From an uncultured Bacteroidales bacterium (lineage in GTDB: Bacteria; Bacteroidota; Bacteroidia; Bacteroidales; UBA932), in assembly GCA_934680015.1 (NCBI GenBank), contig CAKUSP010000005.1:1-64000 (forward strand): a stretch of 64,000 nt of DNA, read 5' to 3'. The position numbers were made by a program, and so were the translations under genes. Below are positions 17,857 to 24,748 of the stretch, one piece after another (the stretch's first letter is position 1; each line of letters starts with the position of its first letter). The notes under the pieces are model-generated. The model made no database searches. It worked only from the letters and a program-made list of their open reading frames with translations, and was not told the DNA's origin.

Positions 17857-17864
17857 CAAAGTTA
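17857..17864 (-). promoter_or_regulatory. -7 box of pepP; implies leaderless mRNA
   Basis: TAACTTTG on the minus strand matches TAnnTTTG and is followed by CGGT and then the ATG. Confidence 0.55.
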
Positions 17865-17877
17865 TGCAAAATAATAG

Positions 17878-17885
17878 TATCTTTG
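17878..17885 (+). promoter_or_regulatory. -7 box for the MATE transporter gene
   Basis: TATCTTTG fits TAnnTTTG, 66 bp before the ATG at 17952 and back-to-back with the pepP promoter. No clear -33 TTG was seen. Confidence 0.5.
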
Positions 17886-17951
17886 CATCCCTAAATTTTA
17901 GTAGTTGTATATTTCTGATCAGTATTCCCTAAAAGGAGAGAATCCGTTTTT

Positions 17952-19286
17952 ATGAAGATAGAATTATCAGGCCATTATACACATAGAAGACTTTTACTGT
18001 CATCGATACCAAGCATGGCGATGATGATAATAGGCAGTCTTTATAGCATCGTAGATGGATTGTTTGTCTCTAATTATGTGGGACTTACTCCATTTGCAGG
18101 ACTAAATATCGCTTGGCCCGCGATTATGGTAGTGGGCGCCTTGGGACTGATGGTGGGCACCGGAGGTAGTGCCATTATTTCCATAATGCTAGGGCAAAAG
18201 AATTTGGAAAAGGCTTGTGAGACATTTACTTCACTGGTGGTTTTCACTCTTATTTTAGCGATAGGGCTTGGAGTACCGATGTATTTTCTGATGCCTAAAA
18301 TCGTAGTGCTTTTGGGTGCGGAAGGTGAAGAATTAATTTACAATGCGACCCTTTATGGGCGGATATTTGCCATAGGTATGCCTGCATTCATGCTCCAAAC
18401 CGCTTTTCAACCATTCTTTATGGCTGCTGAAAAGCCGGAACTTGGCACAAAACTATCATTGGCATGCGGGGCTACCAATATGATTCTGGATGCTCTGTTT
18501 ATCATAGTGTTCAAATGGGGGTTGGCAGGAGCCGCGATAGCGTCAATATTGGCCTGTTGTTTGGGCGGATTCTTTCCTCTGTGGTATTTTAAGTTCCGCA
18601 GGTCAGAAGGCCAATTGAGAATAACACGCATTCACTTCGACAAAAGAGTATTGGCACATACCTGCACAAATGGTAGCTCTGAATACATAGGCAACATCGC
18701 ATTTTCACTCGTAAGCATGTGTTACAATGCCCAACTTATGAAATTTTTCGGAGAAAGTGGAGTCGCTGCCTATTCTGTAATAATGTACATAGGCTATATT
18801 TTCGCAGCCATTTTCATTGGGTATAATCTTACCGTGTCTCCAGTGGTTGGGTATAATTATGGCGCTCAAAACAGTAAGGAATTACATAGTATATTGTCTA
18901 AAAGTTTTACTATTCTATTTATTTTAGGGGCTGGAATGGTTATCGTAGCTCAGGGGATAGCATATCCTGCCGCCCGTCTATTTGTGGGATATAATAGTGA
19001 TATAGTGGCACTTACTACGCATGCGGAGCGCATATACATGATGAGTTTTCTTATCGCCGGATTAAACATGTTTACTTCGGCTTGGTTCACAGGGTTAGGT
19101 AATGGAGCCGTGTCTGCTGTAGCGGCATTCACCCGTTCCCTTGTTTTCGAGTTAGGCTGCGTGTTCTTATTGCCTATGATTTTCGGCGCTGACGGAATAT
19201 GGTATTCTGTAATAGTCGCCGAATTTTTGGCCCTTATTCTTTGTGTTATTCTTCTTAAAGTATTCAAAGGGAAATACAATTACTAA
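17952..19286 (+). CDS. MATE-family multidrug efflux transporter
   Basis: A 444-aa inner-membrane protein with about 12 TM helices. It starts MKIELSGHYTHRRLLLSSIPSM and shows MATE features: IVDGLFVSNYVGLTPFAGLNIAWP, LMVGTGGSAIISIMLGQ, and the internal repeat half with GYNYGAQNSKEL. MATE proteins export drugs and metabolites using a Na+ or H+ gradient; the substrate cannot be told from sequence. It is transcribed alone, divergent from pepP, and is followed by 1.2 kb of decayed DNA. Confidence 0.92.
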   Translation: MKIELSGHYTHRRLLLSSIPSMAMMIIGSLYSIVDGLFVSNYVGLTPFAGLNIAWPAIMVVGALGLMVGTGGSAIISIMLGQKNLEKACETFTSLVVFTLILAIGLGVPMYFLMPKIVVLLGAEGEELIYNATLYGRIFAIGMPAFMLQTAFQPFFMAAEKPELGTKLSLACGATNMILDALFIIVFKWGLAGAAIASILACCLGGFFPLWYFKFRRSEGQLRITRIHFDKRVLAHTCTNGSSEYIGNIAFSLVSMCYNAQLMKFFGESGVAAYSVIMYIGYIFAAIFIGYNLTVSPVVGYNYGAQNSKELHSILSKSFTILFILGAGMVIVAQGIAYPAARLFVGYNSDIVALTTHAERIYMMSFLIAGLNMFTSAWFTGLGNGAVSAVAAFTRSLVFELGCVFLLPMIFGADGIWYSVIVAEFLALILCVILLKVFKGKYNY

Positions 19287-19850
19287 GCATTATCACATAT
19301 AGACAGGCCAATCACAATAGTGCCATCGCGAATTTCTGCTCACAAAAAATCTTTTGTTAACTCTGATGTGCAGAAAGGCCCATTTTACACACCAAACATC
19401 ATTTTTGACGCAATTTGGTGAGCAAATCCCATATTATATTATTGAACCTGAAAACCACCTTTGAAATCAATGTGCCATGTAGGGGCTTCTATTGAGAATG
19501 GTAGGTAAAGGTGAATTATTTTTGCGTACACCTTTGGACCTTAACCTTCCTGGAAGTGCGTATAATAGGGGTGTAACCAAAAGGTGAATTTCAGCTTGAA
19601 ACTATTTTCATCACAGGCTGGTTCGTTAGGCTTGCAGAATTGCACTGTTTTAGTAGCGCTAACCGATTTTCCATCTGCCCCTATCATTTCTATCTTTATA
19701 TTTAGTTTACTATTCGCTTGAAGAGTTTCGAACTTCAATACAAATTCAGCATCCATCAGTAACAAACCTCCTTCTTTAAGGTCAGATAATGTTTATCGTA
19801 TTGGATATACGCCGAATAGACATCTGCTATAGTTCCCTCAATTACACCAC
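19287..19850. other. Non-coding or decayed stretch after the MATE gene
   Basis: No intact gene is visible. A minus-strand frame at 19541-19765 (next entry) is the only protein-like segment. The rest (19287-19540) shows no motif, hairpin or promoter that I can support. Confidence 0.5.
19541..19765 (-). pseudogene. Small hypothetical or gene remnant
   Basis: A 74-codon minus-strand frame starting at TTG (or the ATG at 19756) reads a beta-strand-like segment, AEFVLKFETLQANSKLNIKIE, then ATKTVQFCKPNEPACDENSFK. An in-frame stop lies about 30 codons upstream and there is no signal peptide, so it is more likely the tail of a lost secreted protein than a complete gene. I do not recognise the family. 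Confidence 0.35.
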
Positions 19851-20345
19851 ATGGATAAGTATCGCGATAGGGTACTCTTCTATGCCACTTATCCTATCAT
19901 GAAACAACATTCTGAAGCAAAACAGAAATTCTTATCCCATAATCGCGACGAGAAATTCAATTGGGATTATCATCTCTATCCAGTCTATGTGACTTAGATA
20001 GTGGACTTCATAATGGAACATTGTGATTCATGGCCTAAAGATAGGTTTCATAGCCATTACATAATGAAAGAGTTAGAGTACAATGAACCTTATAGCAACA
20101 ATCTTCATTTTCTCTTTATAGAATTTCCACGATTTAACAAGGTACTTCAAAACCTATCCGATGAGTCAGAGAAGTGGGCGTATCTATTTCAAAACTTATC
20201 TTGTATGAATGAAATCCCTGCGGAGTTCGGTGAAAATTATTTTGCAGATTTATTCGATACCGCTAAAATCGCTAACTTCGCTCCTGACGATAGACATAAT
20301 ACTTGGAGGGCTAGAAAATGTTATACGATTATCAGAACTGTATAG
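19851..20345 (+). pseudogene. Rpn/PD-(D/E)XK transposase-like nuclease, decayed
   Basis: From the ATG at 19851 the frame reads YRDRVLFYATYPIMKQ, FNWDYHLYPVYVT, an in-frame TAG at 19995, then continues in the same frame with LHFLFIEFPRFNK and KWAYLFQNLSCMNEIPAEF. These are hallmarks of the Rpn family (recombination-promoting nuclease/putative transposase). Around 20310 the family C-terminus (YDYQNCIDFAREA) appears in another frame and then hits two stops. The N-terminal catalytic region is missing. The gene is dead. The family is widely multiplied and often decays in Bacteroidales genomes. Confidence 0.7.
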
Positions 20346-20521
20346 ATTTCGCAAGAGAAGCAGTGTGATAGGCTATAAAACAGCTTCTTAATCATTGACC
20401 GACTCTATTGTATAGTAAGAGGTGACTGAAATTTAAAAAACTGATAAGTCACCTCTTTTTGTATTCCGTTTTAGTAACCGATTGATGGTAATGTTAAATT
20501 AATTCTAGTAAAAGAATAATG

Positions 20522-21733
20522 TTAATCTAACACGGACTGAGCCACTACAAACGCAGTGGACCACGCGGCTTGAAGGTTAAAGCCACCTGTAATGGCATCG
20601 ATATCGAGCACTTCTCCGGCAAAAAATAATCCTGGGAAGTGCTTGCTTTCTAATGTATTAGAGTTTACCTCCGATGCACTTACCCCACCAGCTGTCACGA
20701 ATTCATCCTTAAAACGACATCGCCCATCTATCTGATAAGGATCAGCTATAAGAGTATTAATTAACCTATTACATCCCTTACTGCCTAGTTCCGCCCAACG
20801 AATATCACTTCTAAGTCCTGCACGCGACATTAAAAACCCCCACATACGAGAAGTCAGCCCCGGAAGGGGCGCATTGGCCATCATCCGCTGAGCATTCTGC
20901 TCACAAGTTTCAGAAATCAAAGCCCTTATTTCCGTTTCTGAGAGGCTAAGATAATTAATCAGCAATGTCGCCTTGTAAGCGGAGTCTTTCAAATAATACG
21001 CAGCATAAGACGAGAGCTTCAATGTCGCAGGGCCGCTCACTCCCCAATCGGTTATAAGCATGGTTCCACGAGAGCGAAATTTGGTTCCAGAAAAAGAAAG
21101 TGTGGCATTATCCACGACCGTCCCCATAAGAGATGTAAAAGATTCATCTTTAATTTTAAAGGTAAATAGCGATGGCGCAGTAGGTTCTAATGCTATGCCA
21201 TTAAGTGTATTAAGCATGGATAAAGCGCCTCCGCCAGATGTAAGGACTACATTATCGGCGTGTTGCGAGGACTTCCCGTAAAAGCGGAGCTCAAAAGTGC
21301 TGTCTTCTATTCTATTTATAGCCTCAACCCTATGTGAACACATTATTTCCACTCCACTTTCGCGCATCAACTCCTCCAATTTTCTTACCACCTGCATGGC
21401 ATCCTGACTCTTAGGGAAAACGCATCCATCTTCTTGTGCGACCAATTTTACACCTTCATTTTCCCACCACCATATCGTTTCTGATGGGGACAAATGATGA
21501 AATGCTGCTTTAATCAACCTTTCACCTCGCGGATAAACCTCTTTTAGACTGCCAATCCCTTCGAAAGTATTAGTAATATTGCACCTTCCACCACCGGTAA
21601 CAGCGAGCTTGCACATTAATTTAGACTGCGCCTCATAAACAATTACCTTAGCATCCGGACACCTGCGCTTAATCTGCACAGCGCAAAAGCACCCCGCCGC
21701 GCCTCCTCCTATTATGGCTATAACTTTAGACAT
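20522..21733 (-). CDS. BaiN/HI0933-family FAD-dependent oxidoreductase
   Basis: A 403-aa flavoprotein of the HI0933/BaiN/RdsA family. FAD-binding motif AIIGGGAAGCFCA at the N-terminus, family motif LAVTGGGRCNITNT (about 45-58), YPRGERLIKAAFHHLSP, and C-terminal GLFFAGEVLDIDAITGGFNLQAAW. Members are annotated as NAD(P)/FAD oxidoreductases; a few act on bile acid intermediates, but most have no known substrate and this one cannot be assigned. It is monocistronic by spacing, and its upstream region carries the motif shared with comF. Confidence 0.87.
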   Translation of the reverse strand: MSKVIAIIGGGAAGCFCAVQIKRRCPDAKVIVYEAQSKLMCKLAVTGGGRCNITNTFEGIGSLKEVYPRGERLIKAAFHHLSPSETIWWWENEGVKLVAQEDGCVFPKSQDAMQVVRKLEELMRESGVEIMCSHRVEAINRIEDSTFELRFYGKSSQHADNVVLTSGGGALSMLNTLNGIALEPTAPSLFTFKIKDESFTSLMGTVVDNATLSFSGTKFRSRGTMLITDWGVSGPATLKLSSYAAYYLKDSAYKATLLINYLSLSETEIRALISETCEQNAQRMMANAPLPGLTSRMWGFLMSRAGLRSDIRWAELGSKGCNRLINTLIADPYQIDGRCRFKDEFVTAGGVSASEVNSNTLESKHFPGLFFAGEVLDIDAITGGFNLQAAWSTAFVVAQSVLD

Positions 21734-21765
21734 AATTTTCTACCTTATCTATATTCTATCTCACC

Positions 21766-21796
21766 AAGTAAGCATTAAAAAGTTGGTAAAGATTTA
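21766..21796 (-). promoter_or_regulatory. Shared upstream motif, copy B (before the BaiN-like gene)
   Basis: Minus-strand TTTACCAACTTTTTAATGC, then TTACTT, 32 nt before the ATG at 21733. It matches copy A before comF apart from one base and a 3-nt difference in the T-run, and touches the 3' end of the ATPase gene. Confidence 0.5.
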
Positions 21797-23155
21797 GAAA
21801 AAATATTCTTCAGGCGCAAGCCTGACATCATGCTCAAAAAACATCACAAAGTATATTGGGATGTAAATTACTCCGTCCTTTTCGAAAACTTTTGCTTCGT
21901 TTGACAGGATATATGCCCGTCTTATAGCGTAGTCCTTATTCGCTATGAATTTATCTAATGCGCTGTGAATCATATAGTCCTTGCCAGATTTTACCTCGAG
22001 CGGAATGGAAGACATGTTCATTGTGTCATCAATCAGATAATCAACCTCACCATTTTTCTTATTGTCGTAGTAATACAGGTTAAACCCGTGGGCTTTCAAT
22101 TCCTGAGCAACAATAGTTTCATAAACAGAGCCGAGATTTATAGAGCACTTATCTTCGAGGATAGGCCTGATATCATTACCATACAATATCTCCGTGAAGA
22201 GACCAACATCGTTAAGGTATAGTTTCAAAAGGTTCTTCCCAGCATTCTGAACAAGAGGATAAGACGGCTGGCTTATTGCATCAACTTCAAGCGCAACACC
22301 AGATGAGACGAGGTAGTCAAACTCATCCTGATAGTCACTTGTGCGCTTACCCTTTTTATCTTCAATATCCTTAACCTTGATGCGTTTCTTTTTGTTTTCC
22401 AGATTAGATGGAATCATTTCGTATATTCGCATAATCTTGAGCTTTCGGGCAGATTCCGTTTCATATTTTGACGCATCGAAGGCATATAATTCTCTGATCA
22501 CCTTATGGACATCCCGTACTTTAGTGATATTGTGTTCTGCTATGTATGTATTCACAGCATCGGGGAAACCTCCAACGAGAAGATACTTTTTGAATAGGTC
22601 AAGCATCCGTCTATGGATACTTTCATTCGGAGTAAGCTGCTTCTCGAAACAATGGTAGAGCTCGTCTATAGCAAGTTGACCAACTCCGTTTGCCCATAAA
22701 AATTCCTCAAAATCAAGAGGGTACATGTGCAATGTAGTCAGGCTACCGATAGGGATGGATAATGTCTTCTTCAGGGTAACGCCGAGTAAAGAACCGCTTG
22801 CTATGTAGGTGAATCTTCCGTCTTCCATGAGAAACTTAACAAGGGTGAGCAAATGTTCGTATGATTGAATCTCGTCTATGAACACAAGCGTCGAATTCTT
22901 GTCCCCCATTTTCTCTCCAGCGAATGTGCTCATGGCAAGATAGAAGTCTTCAACTGTTTTTGCTTCCGCAAACAGTCTAACTCCCTGCCGGTCTTCCTCC
23001 ATGTTAATTTCTATAAAATTAGTAAATAGTCTACTGCCAATATCTCTAATGATAAACGACTTGCCTATTTGTCGTGCACCATCAACTACGAGCATTTTGT
23101 TACTGCCCGATTTCAAATAATCCTCTATCTTTTTAGAAATCTTACGCTTAAGCAT
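21794..23155 (-). CDS. AAA+ ATPase with DUF4143 domain
   Basis: A 453-aa protein with an N-terminal AAA_14 ATPase (Walker A GARQIGKS, Walker B TLVFIDEIQ, sensor YIASGSLLG) and a C-terminal DUF4143 region with a nuclease-like core (GEVDYLIDD...PLEVKSGK, the D...ExK order of restriction-like folds). This family is abundant in gut Bacteroidales, often in many copies, and has no settled function; defence, toxin or mobile-DNA roles have been proposed. The start is the ATG at 23155. Three 14-bp repeats spaced by 33 bp overlap its promoter, which suggests autoregulation. Confidence 0.88.
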   Translation of the reverse strand: MLKRKISKKIEDYLKSGSNKMLVVDGARQIGKSFIIRDIGSRLFTNFIEINMEEDRQGVRLFAEAKTVEDFYLAMSTFAGEKMGDKNSTLVFIDEIQSYEHLLTLVKFLMEDGRFTYIASGSLLGVTLKKTLSIPIGSLTTLHMYPLDFEEFLWANGVGQLAIDELYHCFEKQLTPNESIHRRMLDLFKKYLLVGGFPDAVNTYIAEHNITKVRDVHKVIRELYAFDASKYETESARKLKIMRIYEMIPSNLENKKKRIKVKDIEDKKGKRTSDYQDEFDYLVSSGVALEVDAISQPSYPLVQNAGKNLLKLYLNDVGLFTEILYGNDIRPILEDKCSINLGSVYETIVAQELKAHGFNLYYYDNKKNGEVDYLIDDTMNMSSIPLEVKSGKDYMIHSALDKFIANKDYAIRRAYILSNEAKVFEKDGVIYIPIYFVMFFEHDVRLAPEEYFF

Positions 23156-23162
23156 AGCTAAC

Positions 23163-23242
23163 TACATTTATTCCGTATTTTCAATGATGCAAAACTACAC
23201 TTATTCCGTCAAAACAACAAGGAAAAAATACATTTATTCCAT
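23163..23242 (-). repeat. Three 14-bp direct repeats with 33-bp spacing over the ATPase promoter
   Basis: TACATTTATTCCGT begins at 23163, TACACTTATTCCGT at 23196 and TACATTTATTCCAT at 23229: exactly 33 bp (about three helical turns) apart. Seen on the minus strand (ACGGAATAAATGTA), one copy lies upstream of the -33 element, one between -33 and -7, and one just before the start codon. Confidence 0.85.
23190..23220 (-). promoter_or_regulatory. Promoter of the DUF4143 ATPase gene
   Basis: The -7 box TAGTTTTG (complement of 23190-23197) and TTG at 23218-23220, 20 bp apart, fit the Bacteroidota consensus. The expected start is near 23183, giving a leader of about 28 nt that contains one of the repeats. 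Confidence 0.6.
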
Positions 23243-23294
23243 TGAAAAAGACAAAAGTTCTATCACAAATAGCTAGATATTCAATAAATTTTAC

Positions 23295-23302
23295 TATATT
23301 TG
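23295..23302 (+). promoter_or_regulatory. -7 box of tRNA-Ser
   Basis: TATATTTG matches TAnnTTTG and ends 16 nt before the mature tRNA. Confidence 0.6.
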
Positions 23303-23318
23303 CATTCCTTTCGGGTTT

Positions 23319-23407
23319 GGAGAGGTGGGTGAGTGGCTGAAACCACCGGTTTGCTAAACCGACGTACGGGTCATTCCGTACCACGAGTTCGAATCTCGTC
23401 CTCTCCG
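23319..23407 (+). tRNA. tRNA-Ser (GCT anticodon)
   Basis: An 89-nt class II tRNA with acceptor GGAGAGG/CCTCTCC, discriminator G, anticodon loop TTGCTAA (GCT), a long variable arm (TACGGGTCATTCCGTA) and T-arm CGAGTTCGAATCTCG. CCA is not encoded. It decodes AGC/AGU. Confidence 0.95.
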
Positions 23408-23418
23408 CTGATATAATG

Positions 23419-23454
23419 TCTGAATTCTTGATAATCAAAGAATTCAGATTTTTT
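23419..23454 (+). terminator. Terminator of tRNA-Ser
   Basis: Perfect 11-bp stem TCTGAATTCTT/AAGAATTCAGA with an 8-nt loop, followed by a run of six T. Confidence 0.85.
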
Positions 23455-23475
23455 CTTTTATGCTCCATAAACAAC

Positions 23476-23502
23476 AAATGACCGCCAGAAAGGCAGTCAT
23501 TT
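23476..23502 (-). terminator. Hairpin after tRNA-Gly
   Basis: AAATGAC(C)GCC and GGC(A)GTCATTT form a 10-bp stem with one mismatch and loop AGAAA, 8 nt past the tRNA-Gly 3' end. The following T-run is weak (TTGTTTAT). Confidence 0.55.
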
Positions 23503-23509
23503 AACTTTG

Positions 23510-23582
23510 AGCGGAAAACGGGGCTCGGACCCGCGACCTCAACCTTGGCAAGGTTGCGCTCTACCAACTGAGCTATTTCCGC
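23510..23582 (-). tRNA. tRNA-Gly (GCC anticodon)
   Basis: A 73-nt tRNA with acceptor GCGGAAA/TTTTCCGC, discriminator T, D-arm GCTCAGTTGGTAGAGC, anticodon loop TTGCCAA (GCC) and T-arm GCGGGTCCGAGCCCCGT. CCA is not encoded. Confidence 0.95.
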
Positions 23583-23592
23583 AATGGGACTA

Positions 23593-23623
23593 CAAAGGTA
23601 TAAAACTTTTTTTATTTTACAAA
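23593..23623 (-). promoter_or_regulatory. Promoter of tRNA-Gly
   Basis: TACCTTTG (23593-23600) with TTTG (23620-23623) 19 bp upstream fits the Bacteroidota -33/-7 consensus closely. Confidence 0.7.
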
Positions 23624-23656
23624 TTTTATTTCATCTGTGCCCCAAAATTCCAAAAA

Positions 23657-24748
23657 TTATTGTGCCGTATAAGTAAACTCTTTGAAACTAATCTCAGTCG
23701 TAATTCCCTTATCCTTTTCAGAATTACGATAACCCACGGCATATACCACATATTCTCCAGACTTTTCAAGAAGATATGTGAAATCAACTGTCCGTTTACC
23801 TGTATAAATGATAGTTTCAAGCATGTCATACTGCTTAGCAACCGCAATATAATCCCTTGCAGCATTAGCATAATCGCTATACGCATCCCACTGCGACTTA
23901 GAAGCAACACCACAAACATATGTGTAATCAGCACTTGGGGTCACCTCTACTTGCGAGCCACTTATAGCAAAAGTAAAGTCCATGTCTACTTGTGAAGCCT
24001 TTAGGGTTCGGAATTTATAGAATTCGCCTTTATCGGTTGCAACTAAATTTCCGCCTTCATCTAGATCCATACCTACCACAGCCACATAATAGTCAGTATT
24101 ATCCCTTAAGTCCAGTGAAACATTTTCATCATAAGACGTATTATAATATCCCTGGTACAAAAAGACTCTTGGATCAGTGGCTCCTGAAAAAGAAACCATC
24201 TGGCCTATGTACTCAAGCATGGCTTCTACTATTTTAGCCTCGCCATAAGATTCGTACTGTGATGCTGTAAATAAATCGGTATAATAATATGCTGAAGGAT
24301 TCAACGGGTCTATTTCTATTTTAGCCGAAGAAGATGAAATGTCTGTTATGTTGACAGTGAAATTTTTATATGGTTGCTGAGAATCTGATTCTTTGCTTTG
24401 GATTATATACACTGTTACTGGATCCGCATCGTAACCACTTATAACGAGTTTTGCATTTCTATCATACTGACTGTCATTTGCTTTTATGCTCAGTTCTATG
24501 TTCGTTGATAATGTATTTTCAACTCTGACCCAATCTTGATCTACTTCAACATCAGGTATCTTACCATAAGCCTTACCTATTGATGAATATGACAGCGTAA
24601 CTATCCCACCTTCTGAGGTGCATTTCAAAATGTTACTATTGACTTTGAATACAGATACCTCATTAGTCGTTTCACCTTTATCCTGACATGAAATCAGGAT
24701 AAAGGTGAACAACATATAAAACAATAATTTAAAACTTTTCTTAGTCAT
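23657..24748 (-). CDS. BACON-domain surface lipoprotein
   Basis: A 363-aa lipoprotein (signal ...FTFILISC). Residues about 30-120 form a BACON-like beta domain (LKCTSEGGIVTLSYSS, DQDWVRVENT, AKLVISGYDADPVTVYIIQS). The rest is a fibronectin-III-like beta region (NFTVNITDISSSSAKIEIDPLNPSAYYYTD). BACON domains are thought to bind mucin or glycans at the cell surface. It is the last of four lipoprotein genes, and its ATG overlaps the previous gene by 8 bp, so the two are translationally coupled. Confidence 0.8.
   Translation of the reverse strand: MTKKSFKLLFYMLFTFILISCQDKGETTNEVSVFKVNSNILKCTSEGGIVTLSYSSIGKAYGKIPDVEVDQDWVRVENTLSTNIELSIKANDSQYDRNAKLVISGYDADPVTVYIIQSKESDSQQPYKNFTVNITDISSSSAKIEIDPLNPSAYYYTDLFTASQYESYGEAKIVEAMLEYIGQMVSFSGATDPRVFLYQGYYNTSYDENVSLDLRDNTDYYVAVVGMDLDEGGNLVATDKGEFYKFRTLKASQVDMDFTFAISGSQVEVTPSADYTYVCGVASKSQWDAYSDYANAARDYIAVAKQYDMLETIIYTGKRTVDFTYLLEKSGEYVVYAVGYRNSEKDKGITTEISFKEFTYTAQ

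Noticed and set aside
23163..23242. CRISPR array
   Set aside because: The repeat unit is only 14 bp, the spacers (19 bp) hold promoter elements, there are only three copies and no cas genes are present.
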